Source of the DNA: Actinoplanes italicus
Lineage (GTDB): Bacteria; Actinomycetota; Actinomycetes; Mycobacteriales; Micromonosporaceae
Length of the DNA stretch: 64,000 bases
Direction: 5' to 3'
Assembly: GCF_003001815.1 (NCBI RefSeq)
Contig: NZ_PVMZ01000001.1
Location: forward strand, 62,001 to 126,000
The position numbers and the translations under genes were made by a program. How positions within the stretch are numbered: the stretch's first letter is position 1; every line of letters begins with the position of its first letter. This document shows positions 32,084 through 40,323 of the stretch, piece after piece. The notes under the pieces are model-generated. The model was not told the origin of the DNA. It searched no databases and saw only the letters and a list, made by a program, of their open reading frames with translations.

Positions 32084-32773
32084 ATGATCTCGACACGTAC
32101 GGCTCTGGTGACCGGCGGCACAGGCGGGCTCGGTCCCGCGACCATCAGCGCGTTCCTCGCTGCGGGCTGGCGTGTGGTGGCCCCGGTGCGGCCGGGGACA
32201 GCCGACCGGCTCCCCGCGGGCGCGGCCGCCGTGGACGCGGATCTGACCGTGGAGGCTGACGTCCGGGCGGCGGCCCGGGTGGCCGCGGACGACCCGGAGG
32301 CGCCGCTGCGGACGGTGGTCAACCTGGTCGGCGGGTACGCGGGAGCCGGCCTGATCGCCGACACCCCCGTCGCCGACTTCGAGGCGATGCTCACCATGAA
32401 CCTGCGGCCCACCTACCTCACCACGGCGGCGGCTCTGCCGTACCTGATCGAAGGGGGTGGGGGTTCGGTGGTCTGCGTCTCCTCCCGGGCCGCCGTGTCG
32501 CCGTTCCCGGGCGCGGCCGGTTATGTGACCGCCAAGGCCGCCGTCCTCGCGTTCGCGGCCGCGGTCGACGTCGAGTACCGCAAGCGGAACGTGCGCTGCA
32601 ACACGGTTCTGCCCAGCGTCATCGACACGCCGGCGAACCGGACCGCCATGCCGGACGCCGATCACGACCGCTGGGTGAGCCCGGCCGAGATCGCCGAGGT
32701 GGTGCTCTTCCTGGCCTCGGACGCCTCGGCGCCGACCAGCGGCGCCCAGATCCCGGTTTACGGTCAGGCCTGA
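32084..32773 (+). CDS. SDR-family NAD(P)-dependent oxidoreductase
   Basis: 229-residue classical short-chain dehydrogenase. The cofactor motif TGGTGGLG is at about residues 11-18. NLVGGYAG replaces the usual NNAG. The catalytic Ser is in VCVSSRAAV and the Tyr/Lys pair in GYVTAKAA. The C-terminal SGAQIPVYG is standard. The substrate is unknown. It is convergent with the thymidylate-kinase-like gene, and their 3' ends overlap by ten bases. Confidence 0.9.
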   Translation: MISTRTALVTGGTGGLGPATISAFLAAGWRVVAPVRPGTADRLPAGAAAVDADLTVEADVRAAARVAADDPEAPLRTVVNLVGGYAGAGLIADTPVADFEAMLTMNLRPTYLTTAAALPYLIEGGGGSVVCVSSRAAVSPFPGAAGYVTAKAAVLAFAAAVDVEYRKRNVRCNTVLPSVIDTPANRTAMPDADHDRWVSPAEIAEVVLFLASDASAPTSGAQIPVYGQA

Positions 32774-33414
32774 CCGAGCTCGGCCAGGATCGCCTTGGTG
32801 ACCTGCTCCGGGGTGCCGTTGGCGTCGATCACCACGAACGCCGGGTACTCCGGCAGCGAGCGGTAAGCGCCGTCCGCTGTCCGGAGGTACTCCATGGTCT
32901 CGGTGTCGTAGCCACGCCGCTCGATCCGCTCCTGTGCCACCTCCGGGTCGACCGCGAGGAAGAACGTCACGTCCGGGCGCGGGAACAGGCGGTAGGCCAG
33001 GCGGGCGAACCGCTCCGCCATCGGCCGGGCGCCGTGCGCGCGCAGGCTCGCGAACTGGCAGACCGCATACCGGTCCATCACCGCGACCTCACGGTGCACG
33101 ACGCGCCGCAGCTGGGTCCGGGCGATCGCGAGCCACCGGAGCATCGACTCGAGGACCAGGGTGCCGCGGCGGCCGAAGAGATCCTCGGCGTCGGTACGGC
33201 CGACGAGCACCGCGATCCGTCCGAACCAGTGCCGCCCACCGGCGTTCTGCCGGTACACGGCGGGGTGTCCTGCCGCGGCCAGCTCGGCCGCGACGACACG
33301 TGCCTGAGTGGTCTTGCCGGAACCGTCGATGCCGACCAGGGCGATGGTGCGCGGCATCCGGCGGGGCCCGCCGGAGGGGGCGGGGGCCGGGCCGGACTGC
33401 GCGAGGAGAGCCAT
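32764..33414 (-). CDS. Thymidylate kinase-like P-loop kinase
   Basis: 216 residues. The P-loop is GIDGSGKTTQ (about residues 28-37), followed by a DR motif (VAVMDRYAVCQFA) as in dTMP kinase and related deoxynucleotide kinases. A lid segment ERIERRGYDTETMEYL then DGAYRSL has the catalytic arginines. The usual dTMP kinase YQG segment is not obvious, so it may be a divergent second tmk or a kinase for another nucleotide or small molecule. Start at ATG 33414 (MALLAQSG). Stands opposite the SDR gene. Confidence 0.8.
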   Translation of the reverse strand: MALLAQSGPAPAPSGGPRRMPRTIALVGIDGSGKTTQARVVAAELAAAGHPAVYRQNAGGRHWFGRIAVLVGRTDAEDLFGRRGTLVLESMLRWLAIARTQLRRVVHREVAVMDRYAVCQFASLRAHGARPMAERFARLAYRLFPRPDVTFFLAVDPEVAQERIERRGYDTETMEYLRTADGAYRSLPEYPAFVVIDANGTPEQVTKAILAELGQA

Positions 33415-33554
33415 ACCTGACGACGGTAGCCCCCGGCGGCACCTTCCGTTCTGCACCGGCGGGCACGGAAGGTCCTCCAGAATGTTCGCAAGGGTTCAAG
33501 GTGCCGCGACTCCGGGTAGTCGTTCACGAACCGGACACCGGACAGGAGGTCGGC

Positions 33555-34139
33555 ATGCCACACCGTGTGGACGAGGGCTTGGCCATCACCTTGAAGCGGG
33601 TCGCCTCGACGTTGAAGAGCGCGGACATCCCCTTCGCGCTGGGTGGGAGCTTCGCGGTTTACGCCCGCGGTGGCTACTCCAGCGATCATGACGTCGATTT
33701 CCTCATCCGTGAACAGGACAAGGACCGCGCCCTTCAGGAATTGGCCGCGGTCGGATTCGAGACCGAACAGCCGCCGGAGGACTGGCTGGTCAAGGTCTAC
33801 GACGAGGGCCGGATGGCGGACCTGATCTACCGGCCGGTCGAGTCGCCGGTCGACGAGGAGACGCTGCGCGACACCGAGCAGATCTCGGTCGAGGCGATCT
33901 ACATGCCGGTGCTCTCCGCGACCCGGCTGATGGTCCACAAGCTGCTCAGTTACAGCCAGCACTACTGCGACTTCGCGACCGGGCTGCCGGTCGCCCGCTC
34001 ACTGCGGGAGCAGATCGACTGGGAACGGGTCCGCCGGGAGACCACCGCCTCGCCGTACGCCGAGGCGTTCATGGTGCTGCTGGACCGGCTGGACGTCGTG
34101 CCCTTCCCCGGTGAGCGGGAACTCAAGGTTGGGGGATGA
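33555..34139 (+). CDS. Nucleotidyltransferase-fold protein
   Basis: 194 residues from ATG 33555, with AGGAGGTC upstream. The nucleotidyltransferase signature is GGSFAVYARGGYSSDHDVDFLI: a G-S helix turn followed by a DxD metal pair (about residues 44-52). The third acidic residue is probably in MADLIYRP. After that it has a helical C-terminal half (TRLMVHKLLSYSQHYCDF). The architecture resembles small toxin-antitoxin or AbiEii/DUF6036-type nucleotidyltransferases. The substrate (nucleotide transfer to RNA, protein or small molecule) is unknown. First gene of a tight three-gene operon with a BON protein and a phosphoesterase. Confidence 0.78.
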   Translation: MPHRVDEGLAITLKRVASTLKSADIPFALGGSFAVYARGGYSSDHDVDFLIREQDKDRALQELAAVGFETEQPPEDWLVKVYDEGRMADLIYRPVESPVDEETLRDTEQISVEAIYMPVLSATRLMVHKLLSYSQHYCDFATGLPVARSLREQIDWERVRRETTASPYAEAFMVLLDRLDVVPFPGERELKVGG

Positions 34140-34140
34140 G

Positions 34141-34389
34141 ATGACGAAGCAGATCGATCTGGAGGCGGAGATCCAGCGCCTGCTCACCGAGCACGACCGG
34201 ATCGCCGAGCAGGGCATCACCGTGCACCGCCGGGAGAACATCGTGGTGCTCAGCGGGGAGGTGGAGAGCGCGCAGCGCCGCGACGAGATCTGCCGGCAGA
34301 TCTCCGGCCACTTCCCGGAGATCGAGATCACCTGTGACATCGGCATCACCCGGGCACAGGCCCCGAGCGAGGTGGAGGAGATTTCATGA
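34141..34389 (+). CDS. BON-domain small protein, 82 aa
   Basis: 82 residues from ATG 34141, one base after the stop of the nucleotidyltransferase. The body is a BON-like alpha/beta unit: EAEIQRLLTEHDRIAEQGITVHRRENIVVLSGEV then ESAQRRDEICRQISGHFPEIEITCDI. BON domains bind membranes or lipids and, in some proteins, small nucleotide-like ligands. There is no signal peptide, so here it is cytoplasmic, unlike the periplasmic OsmY type. It is sandwiched between a nucleotidyltransferase and a phosphoesterase with overlapping starts, so it probably works with them. Confidence 0.78.
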   Translation: MTKQIDLEAEIQRLLTEHDRIAEQGITVHRRENIVVLSGEVESAQRRDEICRQISGHFPEIEITCDIGITRAQAPSEVEEIS

Positions 34390-35129
34390 TCCGGATCGCC
34401 GCCGTGGGTGACGTCCACGTGGACAAAGACGTGGTGGGCCGCTACCGGCCCGCCCTCGAGCAGCTGCCCGGCCGCGCCGACGCGCTGCTCATCGCCGGCG
34501 ACCTGACCCGGCACGGCACCGTCGAGGAGGCGAAGTGCTTCGCCACCGAGTTCGGCGGGCTGGCCGTGCCGGTCGTGGTGGTGCTCGGCAACCACGACCA
34601 CCAGAGCGACCAGGAGCAACAGGTCACCGAGGTGCTCACCGACGCCGGGATCACCGTGCTGGAGTGCTCGGCGACGGTGCTGGAGATCCGCGGGCACCGG
34701 CTCGGCATCGCCGGCGCCAAGGGATTCGGCGGTGGGTTCGCCGGCGCCTGTGCCAGCAACTTCGGTGAGCGCGAGATGAAGAACTTCGTCGGCGTCACCG
34801 AGGACATCTCGGCGCGGCTGGGCGAGGCGCTGCGGTCGGTCGAGTGCGACGCGCTGGTGGCCCTCACCCACTACTCCCCCGTGCCGGACACCCTGGTCGG
34901 CGAGCCGCTGGAGATCTACCCGTTCCTGGGCTGCTACCAGCTCGGCAACGCGGTCGACTCGGCGCCGACGGCCCTGGCGCTGCACGGGCACGCGCACCAC
35001 GGATCGGAACGTGGCCGTACGCCCGGTGGGGTGCCGGTACGCAACGTCGCGCACCCGGTGATCAAGCAGGCGTACAACGTGTACCAGTTGCTCTCCGAGT
35101 CCGTGGACGCCGAACTCGTGTCGGCCTGA
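34386..35129 (+). CDS. Calcineurin-like metallophosphoesterase
   Basis: 247 residues. All metal-binding blocks are present: GDVHVDKD (motif 1), LLIAGDLTRHG (motif 2), VLGNHDHQ (motif 3), ALTHYSPVPD (motif 4) and HGHAHHG (motif 5). It probably hydrolyses phosphodiester bonds, for example in cyclic nucleotides or nucleic acids. The ATG overlaps the BON gene stop by four bases. Being encoded with a nucleotidyltransferase suggests a make/break pair around a nucleotidyl modification (inference). Confidence 0.9.
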   Translation: MIRIAAVGDVHVDKDVVGRYRPALEQLPGRADALLIAGDLTRHGTVEEAKCFATEFGGLAVPVVVVLGNHDHQSDQEQQVTEVLTDAGITVLECSATVLEIRGHRLGIAGAKGFGGGFAGACASNFGEREMKNFVGVTEDISARLGEALRSVECDALVALTHYSPVPDTLVGEPLEIYPFLGCYQLGNAVDSAPTALALHGHAHHGSERGRTPGGVPVRNVAHPVIKQAYNVYQLLSESVDAELVSA

Positions 35130-35171
35130 ACCCAGGTTTCCGATTTCGAGGCACCGGGTAACTGAGAAGAC

Positions 35172-35315
35172 ATGGACCTAGTGCTCTGGATTCTCGCCGT
35201 AATCCTCGTGGTCGCCGGTGTACTCGCCCTGTTCCGGCGGCAGATTCTCTGGGGTGTTGTGCTGATCATCGTCGGCCTGCTGGTCGGTCCCGGCGGCGTC
35301 AGCATCTTCACCTGA
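35172..35315 (+). CDS. GPGG-motif small membrane protein, 47 aa
   Basis: ATG at 35172 to TGA at 35315. Two hydrophobic helices (about 2-20 and 24-38) are separated by the basic turn FRRQ. The C-terminus is LVGPGGVSIFT with the GPGG motif. It matches the tiny GPGG-motif membrane protein found across actinobacteria, of unknown role. It starts 42 bp after the phosphoesterase stop, so it may be the last gene of that operon. Confidence 0.82.
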   Translation: MDLVLWILAVILVVAGVLALFRRQILWGVVLIIVGLLVGPGGVSIFT

Positions 35316-35469
35316 TCCCCCTTATCCACCCGTAAAGCGACCACGAACCGGGGTCGCCGCGGCTTGGTCCGGAACGGACACAGCCTCGGTGACTCCGGTT
35401 CTTCTCTTTCGTGCGCTGCCGCACACACCGTGCGATGTTCGGCCGCTGATATCTGACTCAATCCCCGGC

Positions 35470-36423
35470 GTGGCTGACGTCCATCACTTCACGTACGGCG
35501 CCTACAACCCGATCGCCGCGTACCTGCTGGCATTCCTCGGCTCCCTTCTCGGACTCCTCTGCACCGCCCGCGCGCGGGACGCGCACAACCGCGGCCGGCG
35601 CAACCGCTGGCTCGCGATCGCCGCGTTCTCGATCGGCGGTGGCGGCATCTGGCTGATGCACTTCTCCGCGATGCTCGGCTTCGACGTACCGGTCAGCCCT
35701 GTCCGGTACGACCTGGCCATGACCCTGCTGAGCCTGGCCTTCGCGGTGGTGACCGTGGGCGTCGGCCTGCTGGTGGTCGGGCACGGTGAGCGCAGCGTCG
35801 GCAAGACGATGGCGGCCGGTCTGCTCACCGGCAGCGGCGTCATCGCCATGCACTACACCGGGATGGAGGGCATCCGCATCTCGGCGACCATCCGCTACTC
35901 CCCTCTGCTGGTCGTCGCGTCCGGCCTGATCGCCATCGCCGCCAGCACGATCGCGCTCTGGTTCGCCATCTCGGTGCGCGGCCTGGCCAAGGTGACCGGC
36001 GCGGCGGCGGTGATGGCGGTGGCGGTCTGCGGGATGCACTACACCGGCATGGCGGCCATGTCGATCGAGCTGAATCCGATCGTGGAACCGCCGGGCGGCA
36101 TCCGGCCGCTCACCATGCTCGTACCGATCCTCCTGATCACCACGGCCACCATCGTGGGGGTGGCGCTGAGCGCCCTGCAGGCGATGACCGAGGAGGAGTT
36201 CACCGACGGGGCCGGCAACCCGAAACGGGGCGTGCACGCGGAGAATCCCCAGCCCTGGGTACTGAAGCCGGCGTCGATGGGCGCCATGCGGCTCACCCCC
36301 GCCGCCCGGGCGGTGGCCGCGGGACGGGCCGCTGCGGGACGTCCCTCTCCCGGGCCACGTCCCTCGCCCCGGCCGTCACCCCCGCCCGCGCAGGCCGTGC
36401 CACCGGCGACATCCGGCGGCTGA
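35470..36423 (+). CDS. MHYT-domain membrane sensor protein
   Basis: 317 residues. Seven transmembrane helices contain MHYT repeats: WLMHFSAM, IAMHYTGM and CGMHYTGM, proposed to bind a metal and sense oxygen, CO or NO. Unlike many MHYT proteins it has no GGDEF/EAL or kinase domain; the C-terminal 80 residues are a Pro/Arg/Ala-rich cytoplasmic tail. The start is taken as GTG 35470 (VADVHHFTYG), the usual family start just before the first helix; the ribosome site is weak. It may signal through a partner or be structural. Confidence 0.87.
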   Translation: MADVHHFTYGAYNPIAAYLLAFLGSLLGLLCTARARDAHNRGRRNRWLAIAAFSIGGGGIWLMHFSAMLGFDVPVSPVRYDLAMTLLSLAFAVVTVGVGLLVVGHGERSVGKTMAAGLLTGSGVIAMHYTGMEGIRISATIRYSPLLVVASGLIAIAASTIALWFAISVRGLAKVTGAAAVMAVAVCGMHYTGMAAMSIELNPIVEPPGGIRPLTMLVPILLITTATIVGVALSALQAMTEEEFTDGAGNPKRGVHAENPQPWVLKPASMGAMRLTPAARAVAAGRAAAGRPSPGPRPSPRPSPPPAQAVPPATSGG

Positions 36424-36465
36424 TCGAAACCCATCCCCGCCCCGGATCCGGTATACCTGATCGAC

Positions 36466-37185
36466 ATGGCGCCAAGGATGCTGCTCTCGATGCCACTGCA
36501 CGCCATCACCGAGGTGTACGGCGAGGCCGGCCTGCGTGACCGGTTCGCCCTCGAACTGGAGTCGTTCGCCCCCGACGAGCGCAAACAGCTCGTCGAGGCT
36601 CTCGACCTCGCCTCCCGTCTGCACGCCACCGACCGCCGGGTTCGCGAGCCGTACCTCAACCATCTGCTCCGGGTCGCGATCCGGATCATCCGCTACTACG
36701 GGGTACGCGACATCGACGTGCTCGTGGCGGCGCTGCTGCACGACGCGGTCGAGGACCATCCGGCCGAGCTGGGCGGGGTGGAGCCGGACTCGTCGTACAC
36801 GGAGGCGACCGAGGCGGCCCTGGCCGAGCTGTCCCGGCGGTTCAACCCGAGGGTGGCCGAGCTGGTCCGGTCGGTCACCAACCCGGAGTACGACCCGGCC
36901 CGCGACAAGCACGAGCAGTATCGGATGCACGTCGCGGAGAACCTGGAACGCGACCCGTGGGCGCGGATCATCAAGATCTCCGACTTCACCGACAACGGGG
37001 TCGGCGTGATCCACACGACGCTCGACAAGGCGTACTCGTCGGCCCGCAAGTACCGGCCGCTGGTGCCCACACTGCGGGAACTGGTCGGCCGTCCGGACAC
37101 CCCGCTGTCCACGCAGGCCAAGGAGCACATCCTGGACCAGCTCGATCTCGCCGAGGAGCGATTCGCCGCCATCCTCGACGATTGA
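36466..37185 (+). CDS. HD-domain phosphohydrolase (SpoT/MESH1-like small hydrolase)
   Basis: 239 residues. The HD signature is LVAALLHDAVEDHP (about 88-101), preceded by REPYLNHLLRVA with the first metal histidine and followed by KISDFTDN (late Asp). This is the hydrolase half of RelA/SpoT without a synthetase domain, similar to small alarmone hydrolases. It could degrade (p)ppGpp or another nucleotide. A TATACC box (36452-36457) lies only eight bases before the ATG, so the mRNA may be leaderless. The GH13 gene starts 27 bp after it. Confidence 0.82.
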   Translation: MAPRMLLSMPLHAITEVYGEAGLRDRFALELESFAPDERKQLVEALDLASRLHATDRRVREPYLNHLLRVAIRIIRYYGVRDIDVLVAALLHDAVEDHPAELGGVEPDSSYTEATEAALAELSRRFNPRVAELVRSVTNPEYDPARDKHEQYRMHVAENLERDPWARIIKISDFTDNGVGVIHTTLDKAYSSARKYRPLVPTLRELVGRPDTPLSTQAKEHILDQLDLAEERFAAILDD

Positions 37186-37212
37186 CCCCGGACGCCGAAC
37201 TACCGTGGGGCC

Positions 37213-38820
37213 ATGCCTACTGACGCCTGGTGGCGCGATGCGGTCATCTACCAGATCTACCCACGATCGTTCGCCGACGCGGACGGCGACGGCATGGGCG
37301 ACCTGCCCGGCATCACGGCCCGGCTGCCGCAGCTGCGGCGGCTCGGTGTCGACGCGGTCTGGCTGTCGCCCTTCTACCCGAGCCCGCAGCACGACGCCGG
37401 ATACGACGTCGCCGACTACCGTGGCGTCGACCCGCGGTTCGGATCGCTCGGCGACGCCGACAAGCTGATCGCCACGGCCCACGACCTGGGCCTGAAGGTC
37501 ATCGTGGACCTGGTCCCCAACCACACGTCCAGCGAGCACGCGTGGTTCCGGGCCGCGGTCGAGGCCGGCCCCGGCAGTCCCGAGCGGGAGCGGTACATCT
37601 TCCGTGACGGCGACGAGCCGCCCAACTCATGGCAGAGCGTGTTCGGCGGGCCGGCCTGGCATCGGCTGCCGGACGGGCAGTGGTACCTGCACCTGTTCGA
37701 CGTCTCCCAGCCCGACCTCAACTGGGACCACCCCGAGGTGCGGGCCGAGTTTCTCGACATCCTGCGGTTCTGGCTGGACCGGGGCGTCGACGGGTTCCGG
37801 GTGGACGTGGCGCACGGTCTGATCAAGGACGCCGAACTCACCGACTGGACGGCGCCGTCGGTGATCCTGGGCGGCCTGGACCCGGTCGGGCCGCCGCCAC
37901 CCATGTGGGACCAGGAGGGCGTGCACGAGATCTACCGGCAGTGGCGGGCGGTGCTGGACGAGTACCCGGGCGGCCGCATCCTGGTCGCCGAGGCCTGGGT
38001 GCAGCCGGAGGAACGGCTGGCCCGTTACGTGCGGCCGGACGAGATGCACCAGGCGTTCAACTTCCCGTACCTGGAGGCGCCCTGGTCACCGGCCGAGCTG
38101 CGGGAGATCGTCGACACGTCGCTGGCCGCCAACGACGCGGTCGGCGCCACCACCACCTGGGTGCTCTCCAACCACGACGTGGTCAGGCACGCCTCGCGGC
38201 TCGGGTTCCCGCCCGGTGAGGGCCGCCGGCCGGGCATCGGCGCCGACGACCCGCAGCCGGACACCGGCCTGGGCCTGCGACGGGCCCGTGCGGCGACCCT
38301 GCTGATGCTGGCGCTGCCCGGGTCGGCCTACCTCTACCAGGGCGAGGAGCTGGGGCTGCCGGAGCACACGACGCTGCCTGACGAGTTCCGGCAGGACCCG
38401 GCCTGGGAGCGGTCGGGGCACACCGAGCGGGGCCGTGACGGCTGCCGGGTCCCGATCCCGTGGGAGGCCGACGCGCCGTCCTTCGGGTTCGGGCCGACCG
38501 ACGCGAGCTGGCTGCCACAACCGGCGATCTGGGCGGAGTACGCGCTGGACCGCCAGGTGGACGTGCCCGGTTCCACCTGGGAGCTGTACCGGTCGGCGCT
38601 GGCCACCCGGCGCGAGCACGAGCTGGGTTCCGGTGAGCTGGTCTGGCTGGCGAGCGACGAGGGCGCGCTGGCGTTCCGCAACGGCGACGTGACGGTGGTG
38701 ACCAACTTCGGCGCCGAGCCGGTGGCGCTACCGCCCGGCGCCCGGCTCCTGCTGAGCAGCGAGCCCCTCGACGCGGACGGACGGGTCCCCACCGACGTCA
38801 CGGTCTGGGTGGTGTTCTGA
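37213..38820 (+). CDS. aglA: GH13 alpha-glucosidase
   Basis: 535 residues, glycoside hydrolase family 13 (oligo-1,6-glucosidase/alpha-glucosidase subgroup). Conserved regions: WWRDAVIYQIYPRSF at the start; region I DLVPNHTS; region II GFRVDVAHG with the nucleophile Asp; region III ILVAEAW with the acid/base Glu; region IV LSNHDVVRH with the stabilising Asp. A short C-terminal beta domain follows. No signal peptide, so it acts in the cytoplasm on imported maltooligosaccharides, isomaltose, trehalose-like or sucrose-like sugars. Its 3' end overlaps the convergent MFS gene by 93 bp. Confidence 0.93.
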   Translation: MPTDAWWRDAVIYQIYPRSFADADGDGMGDLPGITARLPQLRRLGVDAVWLSPFYPSPQHDAGYDVADYRGVDPRFGSLGDADKLIATAHDLGLKVIVDLVPNHTSSEHAWFRAAVEAGPGSPERERYIFRDGDEPPNSWQSVFGGPAWHRLPDGQWYLHLFDVSQPDLNWDHPEVRAEFLDILRFWLDRGVDGFRVDVAHGLIKDAELTDWTAPSVILGGLDPVGPPPPMWDQEGVHEIYRQWRAVLDEYPGGRILVAEAWVQPEERLARYVRPDEMHQAFNFPYLEAPWSPAELREIVDTSLAANDAVGATTTWVLSNHDVVRHASRLGFPPGEGRRPGIGADDPQPDTGLGLRRARAATLLMLALPGSAYLYQGEELGLPEHTTLPDEFRQDPAWERSGHTERGRDGCRVPIPWEADAPSFGFGPTDASWLPQPAIWAEYALDRQVDVPGSTWELYRSALATRREHELGSGELVWLASDEGALAFRNGDVTVVTNFGAEPVALPPGARLLLSSEPLDADGRVPTDVTVWVVF

Positions 38821-40206
38821 GGCCGTCTGGTGTTCTGCGGCAACGGCCAGCAGGGCGGCGTGCGTATCGGCCATGTCCGCCGCCACCGTCCTGCTGGCCA
38901 GCCAGTACATGATCCCGGTCGGGATGAAGAAGACCTGGAACGCGGCGAGCCCGACCGCGTAGTTCAGTGGTGGCGGGAAGGCGCCGGCCAGGCTCCGGAA
39001 AGCGACCGCCACCAGCACGTTGCCTCCGGCCCGGCCGGCGCCGTTGACCAGGTTGCCGAGGCTGTAGACGGTGCCGCGATGCTGCGGCGGGTTCACGTCG
39101 GAGATCATGGCGAACCAGTTCGGTGAGTTCGCCGAGGTCAGCATCAGCGCGAACACGGCCACGACCAGGCAGATCCCGACGGTCGGCTCGGTCACCACGT
39201 TGGCCAGGACCCCGCGGATCACCGCCCCGGTCCCGGAGCCGTCCGGCACCGTGATCTTCATGGGGACGAAGAACAACACCACATAGAACGGTACGGCCGA
39301 CAGCATCCCGATCGACGCCACCAGCGCCCGTCCGCGCGGGGTGCGCCGCTGCAGCCGGTCCCCGGCCAGCCCGCCGAGGATCGACAGCCCCGCCCCGAGC
39401 TGGAAGACGGTGGCGAAGACACTGCCGATCAGCACCGCCGTGCCGGTGGTGTAGCCCTGGTCCTCGGCCCGCGCCCGGAACAGCACCGGCAGCCACACCA
39501 GCGACCCGAAGGCGATCTGCGCGGTGCCGCCCTGCAGGATCAGCCACACGTTGGTACGCCGTTTCAGGATGACCGCCAGGTCCTGGTGGCGGATCCGCTC
39601 GTCGTAGTCGATCCCGGCCAGTTCCGGCTGGCTGTCGCCGCGCGGCACGTCGTAGGTGAACAGGTAGGCCAGCGTCGCCAGCACGCCCGCCACCGCGGTC
39701 ACCAGGAACGGCTGCCGCCAGTCCTCGTGGCCCAGGATGCCGCCGACCAGCGTGCCGGCCAGCGTGCCCACGCCCTGGGACAGTCCCCAGAAGCTCATCA
39801 CCAGGCCCCTGCGCCGCGGCGAGATCAGGTCGCTGACCACTGAGAAGCTCACCGACGCGACGCCGCCGAGCCCGAACGCGGCGAGCACCTGCCCGGCCAG
39901 GAACTGCCCGTAGTCACCGGCCAGGCCGGACCATGCGGTGCCGGCCACCCAGATCACCGTGCCGGCCACCAGGACCGGCTTGCGGTTCGTGCGGTCGCCC
40001 AGGTAGGCGAAGCCGATGGCGGCCACCGCGCTGATCAGGAACATGATCGTGGTGGCCAGCGCGATGTGGGCCTCGGTGACCTGGAGTTCGGTGCCGATGC
40101 TGCCGTAGAGCGGCGGGACGATGCCGATCGCGATGTTGTCGAGGGCGGCGAGAACGACGAAGACCACCACGCTGTAGACGCGGTGTGCCGTCCCGCCCTT
40201 GCCCAT
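38728..40206 (-). CDS. MFS transporter (spinster-like)
   Basis: 492 residues with 12 membrane helices. Motif A in loop 2-3 is YLGDRTNRKPVLV. The long cytoplasmic loop (about 190-220) contains IDYDERIRHQDLAVILKRRT. The pattern DNIAIGIVPPLYGSIGTELQVTE at the start resembles spinster-family sphingolipid/organic-acid transporters. The start is ATG 40206, directly after an in-frame GTG. The hydrophilic C-terminal 45 residues are encoded antisense to the end of the GH13 gene, which is unusual for a transporter with an otherwise standard length. Substrate unknown. Confidence 0.85.
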   Translation of the reverse strand: MGKGGTAHRVYSVVVFVVLAALDNIAIGIVPPLYGSIGTELQVTEAHIALATTIMFLISAVAAIGFAYLGDRTNRKPVLVAGTVIWVAGTAWSGLAGDYGQFLAGQVLAAFGLGGVASVSFSVVSDLISPRRRGLVMSFWGLSQGVGTLAGTLVGGILGHEDWRQPFLVTAVAGVLATLAYLFTYDVPRGDSQPELAGIDYDERIRHQDLAVILKRRTNVWLILQGGTAQIAFGSLVWLPVLFRARAEDQGYTTGTAVLIGSVFATVFQLGAGLSILGGLAGDRLQRRTPRGRALVASIGMLSAVPFYVVLFFVPMKITVPDGSGTGAVIRGVLANVVTEPTVGICLVVAVFALMLTSANSPNWFAMISDVNPPQHRGTVYSLGNLVNGAGRAGGNVLVAVAFRSLAGAFPPPLNYAVGLAAFQVFFIPTGIMYWLASRTVAADMADTHAALLAVAAEHQTASEHHPDRDVGGDPSVRVEGLAAQQEPGAGR

Positions 40207-40323
40207 CACCGATGCAGGCTATCCCCGGCTGTCGCTCCCCGCTGGCCGGGTGGACCTGTTGTCGCAGGGTTCAAGGGGTGGTCAGCGGGTCTTCGCCGGG
40301 TGGACCCCGCGCGTGGGTGATCT

